DNA of 64,000 bases, taken from positions 1 through 64,000 of the forward strand of contig MCFE01000209.1 of NCBI GenBank assembly GCA_002104905.1. The letters run 5' to 3'. Numbering within the stretch: position 1 is the first letter of the stretch; each line of letters opens with the position of its first letter. Both the position numbers and the translations under genes were made by a program. Source of the DNA: Basidiobolus meristosporus CBS 931.73. Its lineage: Eukaryota > Basidiobolomycota > Basidiobolomycetes > Basidiobolales > Basidiobolaceae. Under the pieces are notes generated by a model, which was not told the DNA's origin, made no database searches, and saw only the letters and a program-made list of their open reading frames with translations. This document shows positions 36,890 to 47,200 of this stretch, piece after piece.

Positions 36890-37745
36890 ATGCACTCAGT
36901 CGCCTTTACCTCGCTATTGCTTTTCGCGACCACCAACGCCTTCTCAGCCAGCAACATCTCCGACCATATATACGGGCCCATTCCCGGTGAAAGCTCTTCT
37001 TACAACACCTACGACGGCGTCACTGCACTTATCCTCAGAAGTACAACCGAGCCTATCCTTCCAACGAGCAATGGGTTACCCGGCCCTGATGACCTTGTTT
37101 TCCAGAATCTACTGAGTGTGGAATGGGCCATCTTTTCGTTCTGTCAACAAGGATTTGAAGCACTCACTGCTATCAACTTAACCGAATAGCCAAACACTAC
37201 CTATTCACGCATCCAATAAATCCGTGATAACGAGGCTGGTGACCTGCGCAACTTCCAGAATCAGATATCAAACAACCCAGTGAAGCCAGCACGCGTTTCT
37301 AGCACTGAGCACTGTAATATAGATATCGAGCATGACATTTCTGACCGGCCTCATCCAGCAAGCGCAGATAAATGTCGCCAATCAGTTCATTGTCCCCGGC
37401 TCCTATCCAAAAGAGAACCCGGCATATCTCGAGCCATCTCAGCATTTTCCTCAACTTCACAACACTACTGCCAGGCTAGTCCATCACTTTCTCTTATAGC
37501 GACGAAACTCATGTTCCTTCATATGACGAGGGGAAGCCATACTATGCCGTGTTCTTTCATGGGGTGCTGAGCATTACCATGCCTTTCGATACTAAAGCAA
37601 GCGCCTTAGTCATCGCGAAAGAGTTTGAAGAAAAGGGTGTACTTCCGGGATGATTGCTGATGAACCGGGTGCGCCAACAGAGGCGTCTGTGGTTGCCGGA
37701 CCCCTGATCATCTTGCTACAACCTGCCGGGCTTGGGGAATCCGGG
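36890..37745 (+). pseudogene. Rds1-type ferritin-like protein, decayed
   Basis: A signal-peptide-like start (MHSVAFTSLLLFATTNAFSA) leads into GPDDLVFQNLLSVEW and IRDNEAGDLRNFQNQIS, then in other frames GSYPKENPAYLEP, YYAVFFHGVLSITMPFDT and GAPTEASVVAGPLIILLQP. These blocks, in this order, match the fungal Rds1/ferritin-like stress-protein family as I know it. The frame is broken by TAG at 37187-37189, TAA a few codons later, and at least two frame changes between 37270 and 37650. I see no introns that would repair all breaks. An upstream in-frame ATG at 36866 is an alternative start. Confidence 0.7.
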
Positions 37746-39357
37746 ATTTAATGGATGCGACTTTGCCAATGAATGTATTGTCCAATAGGATGCCCATCTT
37801 GTATTTTAAGAGCAGTCTTATGGCCTGTGGTACTTGTATGCATCTGCGTCAGCCGCATTGACCTGAACGCTTTTCTATCCATCGCAGATATTTTACAGTT
37901 CAATATAATTTCAAGAATTTACCGTCTAACAGGGACAATCGATATCGTTGGAGGTTTAAGGAACATAAAGGTATTGGCCACCAATGCTGGTATCAATGCT
38001 CGAGTGCAGTATCATGAATATTCCCCAGCTTCTATACGAACAATATCCCCCAAGAGCAAGTCTTGAATGGTGATCAACTGCGTAGAACTGCTTGTGGTGG
38101 CTTTGATTTCGCGGCCTTCCTCTTTCCAATTAACATTTCGGCAATGCCCCATTTGTACCGTGGACCAGAATGACGAATAGGCTCGCCAAGATGGTTTCGA
38201 AGCCTTCTAGCCCATGTGTTCCTCCCCAACCGTGCTGGTACCATCCTTGTACATCCTAAGGGCAAGAGTGGAAAGAGTGCGCTATTAATCGATCATCTTG
38301 ATAAGCCGTCCATATGAGCTGAATCAGGCTCTTTGCTTTCGCCTCGGGATGCGTATTAGGTACCAAACACCTGACATTGCTCCCCGACTCTGGTGGTGAA
38401 TTTGCCAACTTTGGGGTTTTCAGGAGGAATGTAGCAAGTATTTTATTTGGAAGAATTGTTCAAACAATCATACAAAACTCATAAGGAAGCTAAATCCATT
38501 TCCAAGATATAGGTCAGGTGTGAAATCATGTATCGCATGAATTTTGGTGCTAACCCAATCATTTTCAGTGGTGCTCAGAATCCAATGATCGGAGCCTGGC
38601 GAAGTTTCCTATCGAACACTCCAACTTCAAGTTTGCCTGGTAATGTGAACGTAATCGTCAATTCTTCTTTGGTTAGTGAGATCCATCATATTTCTTTAAA
38701 TTGTCGGTGGGTCCACCAAAACCAGAGTTCCATTGATCTCTGGCTCGCTCATGCTCTCTTGGATTGCCATCTATATGCGCCCGTGCTTCATGGTATGCTG
38801 CATGTATGACAGCACGGACCTTGCTTTCCTTGGGGTTTTCGTAGGATGTTCCAAGCATGGTATCAACGACATCACTTACTGCACGGAATATAGGGTTGTT
38901 ATTCAAGGGCTGGTCAGGCATATCGATAAGGGAAGGCTCAGCTAACTCTATTCTGCCTTGGCCTTAGCTGCGCTATTTATTGAGACGGGTATGCTGACGT
39001 ACTCCCGCGTTACAGTCAGGCAAGGACGGTGGTCATATGACGAGTAACTTCAATCATCCTAGACATCTGCTGACAAAAGTGGCAGCCCTTTTGTAATTCA
39101 TTTATTTATGTAGGGAAATGAGACATTGCGAATGAAGTAAACAAATGCTGAAGATATGAGGTTTTGCTGCAATTTCCCATCTATTTCATTGGAATTTCGC
39201 CGGCTACAGGCTAGAGATTTGTAACCTCAGAGGTTATCATATGCTAGACCGTCAACTACGGCCTAAGGTGAGGTTGGCTTGATACCTATTGGCTTCGTTG
39301 CCGAAGTTCCTATAGATAGACGTTCGCCAGGTGTATTCAACAGACGGGTGCTGATAT
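37746..39357. other. Intergenic with gene debris
   Basis: No intact gene is recognisable here. One minus-strand frame (38673-38921) is listed separately. The rest gives only short frames with no recognisable domain. Confidence 0.4.
38673..38921 (-). CDS. Hypothetical 82-residue protein
   Basis: A complete ATG-to-stop frame on the minus strand encodes a soluble, charged product (starting MPDQPLNNNPIFRAVSDVVD and containing KVRAVIHAAYHEARAHIDG). The composition looks protein-like, but I recognise no family. It could be an exon of a decayed gene. No promoter or partner exon is evident. Confidence 0.3.
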   Translation of the reverse strand: MPDQPLNNNPIFRAVSDVVDTMLGTSYENPKESKVRAVIHAAYHEARAHIDGNPREHERARDQWNSGFGGPTDNLKKYDGSH

Positions 39358-39810
39358 CATACTTCCTTCGAATCCCTCCCGTTACGAACATGCCTGTGTT
39401 GGAAAAAGAACAAGAGTGGTTAACCGCCCTCTGACAATAGCCTATGCAGAGTTAGCACTGCAGTCTCAAACGCTTAAAGTGCCCAATAGATGCCAGAGTC
39501 GTCGTTACCCCTCGGAGCGGCGGGCACAGTTATGAAGCATTCTTCTCTTCCACTGGCATCTTGGTGGTAGACCTCTCAAGAGCGAATAGATTCACCGCTA
39601 CCGGAGTGGTTATCGTTAGAGTGGAAGCTGGAATACAATTCATTGAACTTTGTCTAGCTATACATAAGAGCCATCCGGACTTTACCTTTCCTGGAGGAAC
39701 CTGTCCCACGGTCGGTCTTGGTGGGATTCTCAGCTCCGGAGGGTATGGCACCGTTGCCAGGAGACTTGGCATTGACGCAGACCACATCCTGGCCATAACC
39801 ATAAGTTTAG
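39358..39810 (+). pseudogene. FAD-linked oxidase (BBE-like) fragment
   Basis: The segment encodes in pieces PSNPSRYEH, NRPLTIAYAE, PRSGGHSYEAFFSSTGILVVDLSRANRF and FPGGTCPTVGLGGILSSGGYGTVARRLGIDADHIL. These are the FAD-binding core motifs of VAO-type oxidases, with the histidine of GGHSYE being the usual covalent-flavin site. The frame changes between the second and third blocks, and everything after about 39810, including the substrate and berberine-bridge C-terminal domains, is missing. Relatives often tailor secondary metabolites, but this copy cannot function. Confidence 0.75.
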
Positions 39811-39968
39811 ATAGGATTTGGCAGATAAACTCACGTCTCTCCTGACCAGCTTCATCTACTGCATTGTTGCTACTATGGGTGGGCTATGGATATGTGCGAC
39901 TGGGTTTATTTTAGGAATGGTTGGTGTATTGGGATGAAGGGCGAGGGTGTATATGCCGTTGATTCTCG

Positions 39969-40739
39969 CTAGCGGTGGTGATTCTGTTGGGAAATGAGGA
40001 ATGCTCTCAACCCCGACAGATTGTCAGTACCGATAATATCCGAGCCACTGTCCAGCCATAGTTTCCAGGCTGTTTCAACATCTGGCCCACCCCACCACCG
40101 AAGCTTCAGGCCTTGGTTGTGGACCTTCTGAACAAGAGATACCAACTTCTCCCGGTCCTCATGCGAGATTGGGTCATCGCCTGACCACCGGAAAATGCTG
40201 CTCCAATCGTCGCTCAGCCACCCGAAAAGCGGGGGTATGGTGGGCAGGTCAGGATGAGTGAGGTCCTTGAAGGTTGCATCGATGGTCACTAAGCGCTGGG
40301 AGAATTTGGCTATATACGAGTTGTCATGAGAGCCGGTCAAAACTATCGTGAGGGCCTTTGAATGGATTTGGTTTCCTTCGAAGCAGGTCAGCATGTGCTC
40401 GTACTTGCGCAGCAACCTGTCCAGAGCAGTATACGTTTCGACCGGCTTATCCTTGACATCAATTAGCAATACGAAGGGTCGACTATGTGGCATATGTTCA
40501 TAAACTCCACCCCAGCGCTTTACCCGCTCCGCGAGGGGCTGCAAATAGAGACCTTCGAGGGTACGTTCTGGAGTGAGCGCCGAACGCTCGTGAGCCACGA
40601 GAAGCTGATTGTCCTCCAGAAATATGTCCGCCTCAACCGAGCCGAAACCCTGGGCCAGTGCATCAAACAAAGGAGTTGGTTGGAGATAATCATTATGGGA
40701 GTGGGCATTCAGCACCAGAGAATCCGGTTCACGGAACAT
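39969..40739 (-). CDS. PLC-like phosphodiesterase (Aim6-like)
   Basis: The 256-residue product starts at the ATG at 40739 in the context CCCACCATG. The same frame extends upstream to 40784 without another ATG. N-terminal motifs NAHSHNDY, SVEADIFL and LLVAHE match the first catalytic half of the PLC-like/GDPD TIM-barrel fold, as in fungal Aim6 proteins. The C-terminal WWGGPDVETAW..GTDNL matches the end of that barrel. Fungal Aim6 proteins are usually longer with an N-terminal membrane segment, so an upstream exon could be missing from my model. Substrate is unknown. The gene is convergent with the FAD-oxidase fragment. Confidence 0.75.
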   Translation of the reverse strand: MFREPDSLVLNAHSHNDYLQPTPLFDALAQGFGSVEADIFLEDNQLLVAHERSALTPERTLEGLYLQPLAERVKRWGGVYEHMPHSRPFVLLIDVKDKPVETYTALDRLLRKYEHMLTCFEGNQIHSKALTIVLTGSHDNSYIAKFSQRLVTIDATFKDLTHPDLPTIPPLFGWLSDDWSSIFRWSGDDPISHEDREKLVSLVQKVHNQGLKLRWWGGPDVETAWKLWLDSGSDIIGTDNLSGLRAFLISQQNHHR

Positions 40740-40784
40740 GGTGGGACCCTCCAGATTCTTCCCTGTCTGGACTAAAAGGACCAC

Positions 40785-41580
40785 CTCCTTTGGAATAGCA
40801 AGGCTGGGTCGAAAAAAGAGAAGCGCGGTCGCTAGGATATAGCTAGGGGGCGAAGTGTTTAGGATACGAAAGCCGTGGGGAATGCTTGTTCACTTACAAC
40901 TTGTTCATGCTAGTGTTGTCAGTAAGAAATAGGCAGCTGAATCAATTGGCCATGGATGGCATTGTCTTTAAAATGTGTAGAGGATCAGTTAGGACGTAAT
41001 CTGGGTAGATCATTGGTTTAGGGGTGCATATCCAACCACACTAGTGCAGGAGATGCATGAGCGAAGCCTATATATAGAAGAATTGTCTGATGATCCTAAA
41101 GGCCTTCGCTATGTGCTGGAAGGGACCTTGCCAGGCACATCAGCCAGTTTGGACGGTTGAAGCTTGCAAGCCTGGAAAACCGCCACCACCAGGGGCCACC
41201 ACTGATCATGACGTTTTGGATGTTTGTGGAGAAAGGTTGGACTTTCTGCCCAAGGAGCATGGTAGCAGCCATCCCAACTTCCAAAACTGCTCTCGCAGGA
41301 ATACAACACCTGCGATATCAAGGCGAGACAACGGGTGTAATGCTTAGTGTTATTTATGTAATAAACCGACTACCTTCAGGACTTATCAAACAAAGTGGGG
41401 TAGAAGGAGAGATGGCCAATAGAGAGAGCAAAGACAAGCATTCGTATAAGATGATATTAGTTGAATTTTGCGGGATAGGGTTGGGGAAGGGGAAGGGGAA
41501 GGGGAAAGAGGTTGCTCAGCAAAACAATTCATAGGACATAACAACGGAGTAGATTGTGGTGAAAAGCAAACTATTCCCAT
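40785..41580. other. Intergenic with short G-rich repeat
   Basis: No gene is supported here. A G/A-rich tandem repeat (GGGGAA units, about 41483-41509) lies just past the 3' end of the LIS1 gene. Confidence 0.5.
41483..41509 (+). repeat. (GGGGAA)n microsatellite
   Basis: Four uninterrupted GGGGAA units occur in the 3' flank of the minus-strand LIS1 gene. Confidence 0.8.
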
Positions 41581-43377
41581 CTATCGGCATTCCCAGATCT
41601 TGATTGCTTGGTCTACACTTCCGGTGGCGACCACCGGACTGACGCTATTGAAAGCAACGCAGGTGACAAAGTGGCTATGGGCCTCTAGGGTTTTAACACA
41701 TCGCCCAGTCTTGATCTCCCATATCTTGATGGTCTTGTCGTCTGATGCACTGATAAGGAACTTCCCACTGGGATGGAACACTAGCCCGCGGATCCAATTG
41801 TCATGTCCGATCTGAGTGAAAGTTAGTATATACGTATCGAGGAAACGTCCAGGTGGTTCACTTACGAATGTGCGAATGCATTGGCCTGTGCCATCCCAGA
41901 GTCGGATGGTTTTGTCTCGTGAGCCGGAGACGATGTATTGTCCCGGGACAGGCTGCTCTTTACTGGCTCCCTATTGACAACGGTATGAGTCAGTGAGTTG
42001 CTATAGTGGATGGAAGGTGACTTGTCACTGACATTGATCCCGATGAGCTCCTTGATGAACGGGTAGGCTGAGGTAGGGGCGAAAATGGCACATTCCACAA
42101 CATGCTCGTGTCCCCGGAGGTCAAGTTTACATTCCCCAGAGGCAACATCCCACACCTTCACGCTCTAATGGAGAACTACGGGTTACAAACGATCCATGCC
42201 GGAAGAGTGGCGCTTACACGAGGTACCTGATCATTCGAGGCCGACACCAGCAACTTGCTATCTTCGGAAATCGCAACCGTACGGACCCACTCCGCATGGC
42301 CAAGAAGCGTCTTGACACAGTATCTGGAAGGGCAAGAGGGATTAGTGTGAGACGAGGCGATGGTCGAGCTGGGCGCGCACTTACCCAGAGGCAAAGTCCC
42401 AAATTCTAATTGTTTTGTCTCTAGATGCTGAGATGATCTTGTCGCCAGCTGGGAAGAAGATGACCGACGAGATGCTATGGTCGTGTCCGAACAACGTTTT
42501 GATGCATTTGTAATCATTCGCCAAGTCCCACACTTTGATGGTCAGGTCGGCAGAGCATGAGACTACATCAACGGGGGTTAGGATTCCCTAAGGCTCTCTA
42601 GCACGGACGAAACGCCACCTACCAAGATAGTTGCCCTTGCTGTCGAACGATAGATCTGTGACCGCCTTCGTATGGCCTTTCAAAGTGCGCTCGAACTCCC
42701 CGGTTTCGTAATCCCATATTTTGATGGTGGTGTCCTCCGAGGCAGAGGCCATGATCGAGAACACTGGGTGGAAGGTCACTCGAGTCACTGGGTTTCTGTG
42801 ACCGGTCAAGGTGAATTTTTCTGGGGGTCGAGGGATCCAATCGACCGAGCTGGTCGCCTTTCGGACCGGGGCCGTGCTTAATTCCTCTTGCATTTGAGAG
42901 AGCTGCTTTTCCAGATCCATGATCTGTTGGGAAGGGGCAAAAGTCAGTCTGAAGCAACCTTGGGGGGGAGGTGAAATACTCCGTTTAATGTGGGCATCTA
43001 CCTTTTTTTGTAGCCTGATAACCGAGGTCCACTTCTTCTCCAGCAGGCCTGCGTACTTCTGCGTCGGATCCGGGTTGAACTCTTCATTGGAGGTCTCTCG
43101 TTTCAGGACCTCGTAGGATTCCTTGAGCCCGTTGACATGAAGAAAGTCAAGGATGGCGCGTTGTCTTTAAAATAGAAAAACAAGAGGATGAGTGGGCTGA
43201 CGACGCTATATTTTCCGGCCTGGTTTCAGAAGGCGAAGGAGCACAGATGGGTACAGGGGAAGATCAGGGAGGTTGAGGGGACATGACTCCGTAAGGAACT
43301 AAACGGGCTGAAGTGAATATCAGGAATGATACGTACAACTCTTCTCGTTGACGACTCGACAATAAGGAGGTCGACAT
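41581..43377 (-). CDS. PAC1: LIS1/PAC1 dynein regulator, WD40
   Basis: This cytoplasmic dynein regulator binds the dynein motor and Nudel and acts in nuclear migration and spindle positioning. My minus-strand model has eight exons: 43377-43337, 43164-43002, 42923-42623, 42562-42385, 42323-42227, 42164-42033, 41970-41866 and 41811-41581. It gives 415 residues, the family's normal length. The N-terminus [15 protein letters not shown] is the LisH dimerisation motif, followed by [19 protein letters not shown] and a short coiled coil ([14 protein letters not shown]). Seven WD repeats follow, with [16 protein letters not shown] and RLWDGTGQC ends. All introns are GT-AG and fit the known protein without gaps. 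It is a single-copy type gene and looks intact. Confidence 0.95.
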
Positions 43378-44205
43378 GCTTTTACTACTTCTTCCGAAGG
43401 ACTCGCTTTAGACAAGGTCTTTCACTTCGTAGCTCAAACGTCGAATAAGCAATTGCTTTGGCACTGTGATGGTTCCCAAAACTTAAGGGGGAACGGAGCA
43501 ACCTAGATGATCCTGATTTTAGGGTCCTGTTCGGATCCCCTGAATTTGACGAATAATGCGGATGTTTTTCTTGGAAACTCTGCTGATGCCGATGTTGATG
43601 ATAATGGTGGGCTATCCGTAGGATGGCCGTCGTAATCACCCTGTACTTGGACCTGAATGCCAAATACCCAGCCTCAGCACTCCACCCCCTCCTATGCTTT
43701 CCCTCTCTCAGCTGGTGACGTTAATGGGGGCGTCAACCTCAGGTTGGCCCTTGACGAAGTCAATTGTTCCTCCTAGGTCACGTGCCGACCACCGGAAACT
43801 ATGTTGACAACTGGCAGCTCAGCGCCAATGAGAATCTTCGAAGCATGGGAATAGCATCGATTTTATATTTTATATTTTATATTTTATATTGGCAAACGAG
43901 GACCTGGGATCCCCTACAAGACATTAAGGCGAGAGGAGGAGAGTAAGCAGCGAACTTCTAAGCTGGGATGGTCTGCAATATAGGGTGGGGATAGGCTACG
44001 ATAGGATAGGATAGGGATGGATAAATAGATAGCTTCTCTGTTTCCAAAATGGTCGGGGTTCAGGTGAACAAAAGTCGCTCATTAAATTACAGTATGGGGT
44101 GTAGCTGACGAGCGAGGAGTGATTCAACAAAGTGCAGTGTGGTTGTACAGAAAGTGGCGAGGAGAAGAGTATGTAAACGAAGGGGGAGGGTAGCGGAAGA
44201 AGCGA
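43378..44205. other. Intergenic between LIS1 and XMAP215 genes
   Basis: This 828-bp spacer holds the LIS1 promoter and the XMAP215 3' end. It contains a (TTTTATA)4 tract at 43861-43890 and a GGATA-type tract at about 43999-44030. No further gene is seen. Confidence 0.6.
43861..43890 (+). repeat. (TTTTATA)4 minisatellite
   Basis: Four perfect 7-bp TTTTATA units plus TT fill this 30-bp interval. Confidence 0.9.
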
Positions 44206-47200
44206 TCAAATATCCCCGACAAATGGATTTGCTAGCTGTGTTCTGGGGGAGGTAAGCTTCTCCTCGGCAGATGGACTGTCCGTTTCCGAATGGCTTTCGA
44301 GAGATCCACGCCGGAAACCGAACATCCTTTGAATCTCTTGTATGCGAACATGTTGCGAGTTGTCCGGTTCTGTCTTGGCGTGTTGGCCTAAGAGCTCTTC
44401 GAAGGACGCGACTGACTCCCTATAAGAGATACGCGAGCTGCTTCGCGGCGATTGGGGCTGGATGTTGCTAGCCATGGGTGACCTCATATCTGGTGATTGG
44501 AATTCTCCCGAAAGATTGGAAAGACTCCTTCGGATAAAGCTCTGGAAATACTTGCTAGCTTTACTGAGGCGTTTCTCAAACTCCTCTTGAGCCTCTGGTT
44601 GAGCCTGCAAGAGCTCGTGCAACTCGTTTACCCCCTGCTTAGTGTGCTTCCTATCGTAGATAAGCTCAAAGATTCTATCCAACCTATGGTTCATCTGGTC
44701 CATGGGGGACATCTCTTGATTTGGATTAGTACCTTTGACGCCGTTCTCGTCCCACTCGTCGCTATCATGGCGGCTCTGGGATTCAACAGCTCTTGAGTGG
44801 CCTTCGTCCTCTGATAGGTTATCAGCGTTAGGCCTCAAGGCCCCTGGAGCAGCAAAAGTGGGGGTCATGGAGGGGTTGCCGCTCACTCCGTTTGTTTCAG
44901 TGTTCAGAGATCCGGACACCGAGGAGCTGCCCTTGGCTTTATCAAGGTACGAACGCAGGTAAACCACCACTAGAGAAGACTCTGGGCTGGGGATTAGGGT
45001 GACGTGGTTCAACACGTCGGCCTGCAGAGCACCGGCGGCGTGGAAAAGGACGGCCTTGGCAGTTTTCATGGGGTTATCTTGGGTGGTAAGTCCCTTGGCA
45101 TGGGCCTTCTTTCTCCACTCGGTGGGATTGACGCGCGACAGGAACTCGTGAATCATCAAGAACAGGCGGTCCAGGTCAATGGTGTGCTGCTCGATGTGAG
45201 CCTTCAAGGATCTCGACGATTTCCAGATGCATTTCTGTACCACGTCGAAGAGCTTGTATTCCTCGGACTCGGTGATGGGTGTATCGAAATCCTTGGGCCG
45301 ACCAAGGAAATCGCTCAGCGTTCTCTCATACAGAGCGAACAACGCTTGATACAGAGCGTTCTGGTCCGTGTGATCGATAATCTTGGTTAAAAGAGTGTTA
45401 AGGGTTTTATCCATGGACGGGGAGTTCGAGGTTTGCTCGACTTTCTGCAGATCCTCCTGCAACAGAAGCTTGAGGACTTGCTCGATGGTATTCTCTAGGA
45501 CGTCCACTCGAAGATCGCAAGCAACATCCTTCTTCATAAACATCTTGGTGAATACCAAAAGCATGTGCTTGATCTGCCTACACCAAGGTTGCGAGTCAAG
45601 CTCCGGCTCTTCAAAGAGGATATGGATCTTGAGGGTCATCGCCGATACGATGTTATTCAGGTTAGGGAGAAGAAGGGTGTAGTCATCGTTAAGAATATCT
45701 CCGATGCTCTTCATCAACAATACGATCTCCGAGGCATCGGCTGTGGTGATCTTGGAGGCAAACATGTCTACTCTATGCCTGTCCACCTTGGGCTGGATGG
45801 GGCCGATCTGCGCCGTGGTAGGCGTAAAGGTATTCTCAAACAGCGGGGCACGAGAAACCGCTTGTGGGGATTGGTATTCATGGAACGCCGGGGTTTGTGG
45901 CAGATCGGGCGTTCTTCTTTCGGGGGTCATCTCCTCTTTGCCCAGGCCGCCGGGTCGAGGTAGGAAAGACATTGGCCTGTGGGGCTTGGGTGATGACGAG
46001 GGGGAGATCGACAGCGATGAAGAGTTCGACAATGCTGACGAGGGTCTGGGGAACAAGGATGGTTTGGCCAAGGATGAAGATGGGCGCGGTAGGGCGGGGG
46101 AGGGTTTGGGCAGGGTGGACATGGGGCGCTGCAGGCGAGCTGGCGATTTCTCAAATTGTGATTCGGAGTGGCCAAGCGAGGTTCCTGCCCGTGGGATGGA
46201 TAGCTTGGACTGTGGGGTAGAGGGACGATCATGGGGCTTGGGCAATCCGGATGCTGGTGGCTTGCTTCTTTTCAGCTTCTCGTCAAGCATCGTCTTCTCC
46301 TTGTCGCTTAGCTTGCCGGTGTATTTATATATAGTGTCACCGATCTGGAGGTAGGCCTGAACGATGGCACTCAATGCATTATTGCGGACCTGAGCATCCC
46401 GATCTCCAATGTGCGAGGCAATCACAGGGAAGCTCTTGATGGGGATAACGTTGATCCCATTGCCCTTGATGAGGCTACTAAGCTCGTCGAGGCATTCCGC
46501 TCGAGTACGAGCATTCTTGGACTTCAGACCATGCTCCAGAATAAACATAGCCACCTTATTGGGGCTGTAAAGATGATAAACTTGCTTGAGAATCGAGCGT
46601 AGTTGATTTCTGAGTACCTCTTTTGGCTCACCAAGCTTGTTGATTAGCTGGGGCAAGAATGCGGAGGCTTCGTACTCAGAGAGGTGATATCCATCCTCTT
46701 CAAGCAAGCTGATCAAATGTTCCAAGAGCTCCAACGTCTTCAACGACAAGCTGGTGTTGGTGTCGTAGAAACGTAATGTTGTATACTTCAATAACGTGTC
46801 GGAGTTGGCGATATAGCGTTCCTTAAGATCCTCAAAGTCGAGACCAAACCTATCTTGGGCATAGTGTCTGTTGGCAATGCAGTCATCCAACGCAGTCAGG
46901 CCGGAAAGCATATCCCGATCCCGATTGTGCTCCATGCTGAACAATAGTTTGTGAACATCGGGGTTGAAGTGAGGCCTCATCTGGTCAGCAAGAAGATCTA
47001 CAAGGTCTTGTCTGACAGCGTCGAAGGCCCATTTGTTTTGGTTTCTATCCTTGTCGGCTCGAGCATTCTTTGCTCGAGCGTCGGAGGTTAGGATAGGTGG
47101 CTCGCCTTCCATGCTAGGGGACGGGGCTTTGAGTTGTGTTGGCGGTGGCATCATCGATTTTCTCTTGTTGAGAATAGCACGTGGCTTCAGATTGGGTACA

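Noticed and set aside
38074-38265. Basic minus-strand frame of 63 residues
   Set aside because: No family match and surrounded by stops; a chance frame is more likely.
45704-46354. 216-residue plus-strand frame opposite the XMAP215 gene
   Set aside because: It is the shadow of the Ser/Pro-rich linker, is glycine-rich and of low complexity, and lies wholly within a conserved exon.
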